The position numbers and the translations under genes are program-made. Below the pieces are notes generated by a model that made no database searches, was not told where the DNA came from, and saw only the letters and a list, made by a program, of their open reading frames with translations. Source: Tropicibacter sp. R16_0 (lineage in GTDB: Bacteria > Pseudomonadota > Alphaproteobacteria > Rhodobacterales > Rhodobacteraceae). From it: 64,000 nucleotides of DNA. The stretch spans positions 248,001 through 312,000 of the forward strand of contig NZ_JAGHRE010000003.1 of NCBI RefSeq assembly GCF_017743935.1, written 5' to 3'. Shown piece after piece: positions 63,239-64,000 of the stretch. The first letter of the stretch is position 1. The number at the start of each line of letters is the position of its first letter.

Positions 63239-64000
63239 TGACGCAAAACTATCTGCTGATTGCGGCGGGCGGCACCGGGGGACACATGTTCCCCGCGCAG
63301 GCGCTTGCCGAAGCTATGCTGAAAAAGGGCTGGCGCGTGCGCCTGTCGACGGATGCGCGCGGTGCGCGATACACGGGCGGCTTTCCGCACACGACCGAGA
63401 TTGTCGAGGTGTCGAGCGCAACATTCGCGCGGGGTGGCATGCTAGCCAAGGCGTTGGTGGCACCCAAGATCGCGACCGGCATCGCCAGTATGGCCTGGCA
63501 GATGAAACGCGATACGCCGGATGTGGTGGTAGGCTTTGGCGGCTATCCGTCGATCCCGGCGCTTGGGGCTGCAACCCTGTTGGGGCTCCCCCGCATGATC
63601 CACGAGCAGAACGGGGTTCTGGGTCGGGTCAATCAGCTCTTTGCCAAGCGGGTTGCAGGCATCGCCTGTGGCACCTGGCCGACCGAAGTGCCCGAGGGCG
63701 TCGAGGCCGGTCACGTGGGCAACCCGGTGCGTGCCGCTATCCTGGAGCGGGCTGGCGCGGGATACATCACGCCCGGTGACTACCCGATGTCGGTGCTGGT
63801 CATGGGCGGCAGCCAGGGCGCACGCATCCTGTCGGATGTGGTGCCCGCCGCCGTTGCCGCGTTGCCGGACGATTTGCGCCAATACATCCGCGTGGCCCAT
63901 CAGGCCCGCCCCGAGGACGAAGATCGCGTCACGGCATTCTACGCCGAACATGGCATCAGCGCCGAGGTGAAACCGTTTTTCAACGATGTGCCCCGCCGCA
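63238..64000 (+). CDS. murG: UDP-GlcNAc:lipid I GlcNAc transferase, N-terminal part (runs off the window)
   Basis: Converts lipid I to lipid II at the cytosolic membrane face. 254 codons are present, starting at ATG 63238 (or the ATG directly before it at 63235). The N-terminal acceptor-binding domain carries [64 protein letters not shown] and [13 protein letters not shown]. The C-terminal domain begins with [25 protein letters not shown]. The 3' end lies beyond base 64000. Confidence 0.96.
   Translation, partial: MTQNYLLIAAGGTGGHMFPAQALAEAMLKKGWRVRLSTDARGARYTGGFPHTTEIVEVSSATFARGGMLAKALVAPKIATGIASMAWQMKRDTPDVVVGFGGYPSIPALGAATLLGLPRMIHEQNGVLGRVNQLFAKRVAGIACGTWPTEVPEGVEAGHVGNPVRAAILERAGAGYITPGDYPMSVLVMGGSQGARILSDVVPAAVAALPDDLRQYIRVAHQARPEDEDRVTAFYAEHGISAEVKPFFNDVPRR

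Overview
The window looks like chromosomal DNA of a marine Rhodobacteraceae (Roseobacter-group alphaproteobacterium). This is inferred from gene content: hutF-type histidine degradation, an aa3 oxidase gene with a perfect FNR-type box, a DUF1127 gene followed by four tandem 'cuckoo' (CcsR-like) small RNAs, alphaproteobacterial LexA and CtrA box types, and the mraZ-rsmH-ftsL-ftsI-murE order. GC content is high with one AT-richer stretch upstream of mraZ. The species cannot be named from the sequence alone.

Layout. 1-1.7 kb: 5' part of ilvC, divergent from two overlapping Lrp/AsnC regulators. 1.9-9.3 kb: complete histidine utilisation locus, hutC-hutF on the minus strand divergent from hutI-hutH-hutG-hutU, with a HutC-type palindrome in the shared promoter. 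9.5-18.6 kb: class V aminotransferase, M50 peptidase, UbiH-type hydroxylase, HAD nucleotidase, GntR/FCD regulator, a large glycosyltransferase with an N-terminal MshEN-like module, carA and yqeY. 18.7-24.6 kb: ctaD, a HIT protein, a LuxR-HTH/degenerate alpha-beta hydrolase fusion, lipB and a DsbA-like protein. 24.7-27.2 kb: tRNA-Leu, an RTX protein, tRNA-Tyr. 27.2-38.4 kb: rlmB, small proteins, and hisE/F/A/H/B on the minus strand interleaved with small exported proteins mostly on the plus strand, ending in three tandem tRNA-Gly genes. 38.4-47.9 kb: pyruvate carboxylase, lactate dehydrogenase, diguanylate cyclase and a UvrD-type helicase behind a LexA box.

47.9-48.7 kb holds a stress-RNA locus: a DUF1127 gene behind an RpoH-like promoter, followed by four two-hairpin RNAs that carry eight CCUCCUCCC loops and end in an intrinsic terminator. 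From 48.9 kb to the end is the division/cell wall cluster mraZ-rsmH-ftsL-ftsI-murE-murF-mraY-murD-(insert)-ftsW-murG. A 976-bp region upstream of mraZ is dense in MraZ boxes and also has a DnaA box and a CtrA-like site. The insert between murD and ftsW carries a trypsin-like protease, a BaiN/HI0933-type flavoprotein and a two-domain peptidoglycan hydrolase.

The most interesting candidates are: (i) the LuxR-HTH protein fused to an alpha/beta-hydrolase fold whose nucleophile and catalytic His are both replaced, beside a palindrome-rich intergenic region; (ii) the MshEN-GT2 fusion with a perfect CtrA box, in the same window as a diguanylate cyclase with a near-match CtrA box; (iii) the cuckoo RNA array; (iv) the heavily decorated mraZ control region. 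Small genes easily missed include a 107-residue zinc-ribbon protein that appears to start at ATT and a 49-residue exported peptide at 38206.
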